Part shown: one piece after another, positions 7,131 through 8,954 of the stretch
Position numbering within the stretch: position 1 is the stretch's first letter
Layout: every line of letters starts with the position of its first letter
Origin: Vulcanococcus sp. SFB_649D_100_25
GTDB taxonomy: Bacteria > Cyanobacteriota > Cyanobacteriia > PCC-6307 > Cyanobiaceae
Assembly: GCA_030833825.1 (NCBI GenBank)
Contig: JAURGL010000068.1
Span: forward strand, 1-8,954
Direction: 5' to 3'
Length of the DNA stretch: 8,954 nucleotides
The notes under the pieces: model-generated
What the model was told of the DNA's origin: nothing
Seen by the model: the letters and a program-made list of their open reading frames with translations, nothing else
Databases searched by the model: none
Translations under genes and position numbers: made by a program

Positions 7131-8129
7131 TCAGCTGAGCAGCATTCGCGCCCGGCAGGCGGCACTGAACAGGCCGGTTTCTCCATCCACCAGGGCGATC
7201 AGCGGGATCTGCTCCACCACTGAGCGCAGCCGTCCCTTGTTCAAAAAGGCCTGCTGGAAACGCTCCGAGCGAAGTTCAGAAAGTAGTTTCCCGGCGGTGC
7301 CTCCGCCGATCCAGAGCCCCCCGAAGCAGAGGCTTTGCAGCGCAAGATCCCCTGCAGCACTGCCGTAGGCCTCCAGCCAGAGATTCATGGCGTGGCGGGC
7401 CAGGGCATCGCCAGCTTGCGCGGCCTCTGCTGTGGCAGCGGGCAGATCGGTCACGGCACAGGCGTTGAGGGGGTGCTGTGGACCGTCGGGGTGGGTGGCC
7501 ACCAGCCAGCGCATCACGTCTCCGAGGCCGGTGCCGCTCACGACCCGTTCCACGGAGAGACGCTCGAGCTGGAGGTCCTGCATCAGCCACTGCTTCAGGC
7601 GCCAGTGATCGTCGTGGCAGGGGGCAAATTCCCCATGGGACCCCTCACTGGCGACCGCCTTGAGACCGCCGCTCGTGGGAATCCCCAGGGCAACGCCCAG
7701 TCCTGTCCCTGCGCCAAGGATTGCAATCGGTGCGTCGGGATCCGCTGCCCCCGACTGCCCGGCCCGCAACAGGACCTGTTGCTGGGGCTCAAGGTGCGGC
7801 AGGCCATAGATCAGAACCGCAAAATCATTCACCAACTCCACGGTGTCCAGCTGGCACCGCTGTTCCAGGTCTGTCTGATCCAGCAGCCAGGGCAGGTTGG
7901 TGAGCTTCACCCGGCCGTTGCGCACTGGACCGGCGATCGCAAAACAGGCATGCCTAGGTCTTGGCCCTGGCTCCTGATCGAGGAACCGGCAGACCAACTC
8001 GGAGAAGTCGGGCCAGTCAGCCGAGACGAAGCGCTGGCTGCGTTGTTGCACCAAGGCGCCGCCCTCAAGCCTGTAGGTGGCCAGCAGGGTTTTGGTGCCG
8101 CCGATATCCCCGGCGAGAAGCGTGGTCAT
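7131..8129 (-). CDS. glk: Glucokinase (Glk family)
   Basis: It phosphorylates glucose to glucose-6-phosphate with ATP, feeding glycolysis and the oxidative pentose phosphate pathway. The 332 residues fit the bacterial Glk family of the hexokinase/actin fold. The phosphate-binding block is GDIGGTKT (7-14). Catalytic Asp102 lies in NDFA (101-104), and the second phosphate-binding loop is GAGTGLG (139-145). Glucose-binding residues are Glu162 and His165 in SEGSHGEFAP, with Glu194 in VERVVSG corresponding to the last sugar ligand of E. coli Glk. The usual EGGH reads EGSH here, a mild change next to conserved ligands. The adenosine-site region CFGGLWIGGGTAGKL is near 268-281. ATG at 8129 is 4 bases after the thrS stop, with only a weak GAGG nearby, so translational coupling to thrS is likely. 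The assignment is firm. Confidence 0.94.
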   Translation of the reverse strand: MTTLLAGDIGGTKTLLATYRLEGGALVQQRSQRFVSADWPDFSELVCRFLDQEPGPRPRHACFAIAGPVRNGRVKLTNLPWLLDQTDLEQRCQLDTVELVNDFAVLIYGLPHLEPQQQVLLRAGQSGAADPDAPIAILGAGTGLGVALGIPTSGGLKAVASEGSHGEFAPCHDDHWRLKQWLMQDLQLERLSVERVVSGTGLGDVMRWLVATHPDGPQHPLNACAVTDLPAATAEAAQAGDALARHAMNLWLEAYGSAAGDLALQSLCFGGLWIGGGTAGKLLSELRSERFQQAFLNKGRLRSVVEQIPLIALVDGETGLFSAACRARMLLS

Positions 8130-8133
8130 CGCC

Positions 8134-8954
<821 letters not shown>

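Noticed and set aside
7117..7140. Inverted repeat GCTCAG...CTGAGC over the glk stop as a terminator
   Set aside because: The stem is 6 bp with a 12-base loop and no T-run follows on the - strand, and thrB starts close by.
7933..7940. HIP1 octamer GCGATCGC
   Set aside because: Only one perfect copy was seen in the window, about what base composition allows. It lies inside glk and shows no enrichment.

Overview
The window looks like ordinary core chromosome of a GC-rich unicellular cyanobacterium, most likely a picocyanobacterium of the Synechococcus/Cyanobium group. The evidence is an NDH-1 subunit D of the plastoquinone-reducing cyanobacterial type, two cyanobacterial-looking proteins of unknown function, and GC-rich coding sequence (above 60% by eye). 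There is only one perfect copy of the HIP1 octamer, so the window shows no HIP1 enrichment. The lineage call is an inference from gene content; no rRNA or other marker is present.

Layout, left to right. The 3' part of an alpha/beta-hydrolase-like gene lies on the + strand (1-711). All other genes lie on the - strand and read right to left: thrS (3' part, 8954-8134), glk (8129-7131), thrB (7098-6160), ndhD (about 6001-4382), an M3 oligopeptidase of the prlC/opdA type (4312-2168), and a 480-residue protein of unknown function (2142-700). The unknown gene and the hydrolase gene meet tail to tail and overlap by 12 bp. No stretch over 300 bp lacks a gene. No RNA gene, insertion sequence, phage gene or CRISPR array was seen.

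How the genes fit together. thrS and glk are 4 bp apart and thrB follows after 32 bp. This groups threonine charging, glucose phosphorylation and the penultimate step of threonine synthesis in a probable single transcription unit. A gap of about 158 bp then precedes ndhD and is the most likely site for a second promoter. ndhD, prlC and the unknown gene follow with gaps of 69 and 25 bp. ndhD belongs to respiratory and cyclic electron flow, and prlC to peptide turnover.

No previously undescribed multigene system is evident. The most interesting signals are small. One is an 11-bp perfect hairpin that contains both candidate start codons of the unknown gene. Another is a hairpin in the ndhD leader that pairs a full Shine-Dalgarno sequence with an anti-Shine-Dalgarno copy. 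A third is a 14-bp perfect palindrome just upstream of prlC.
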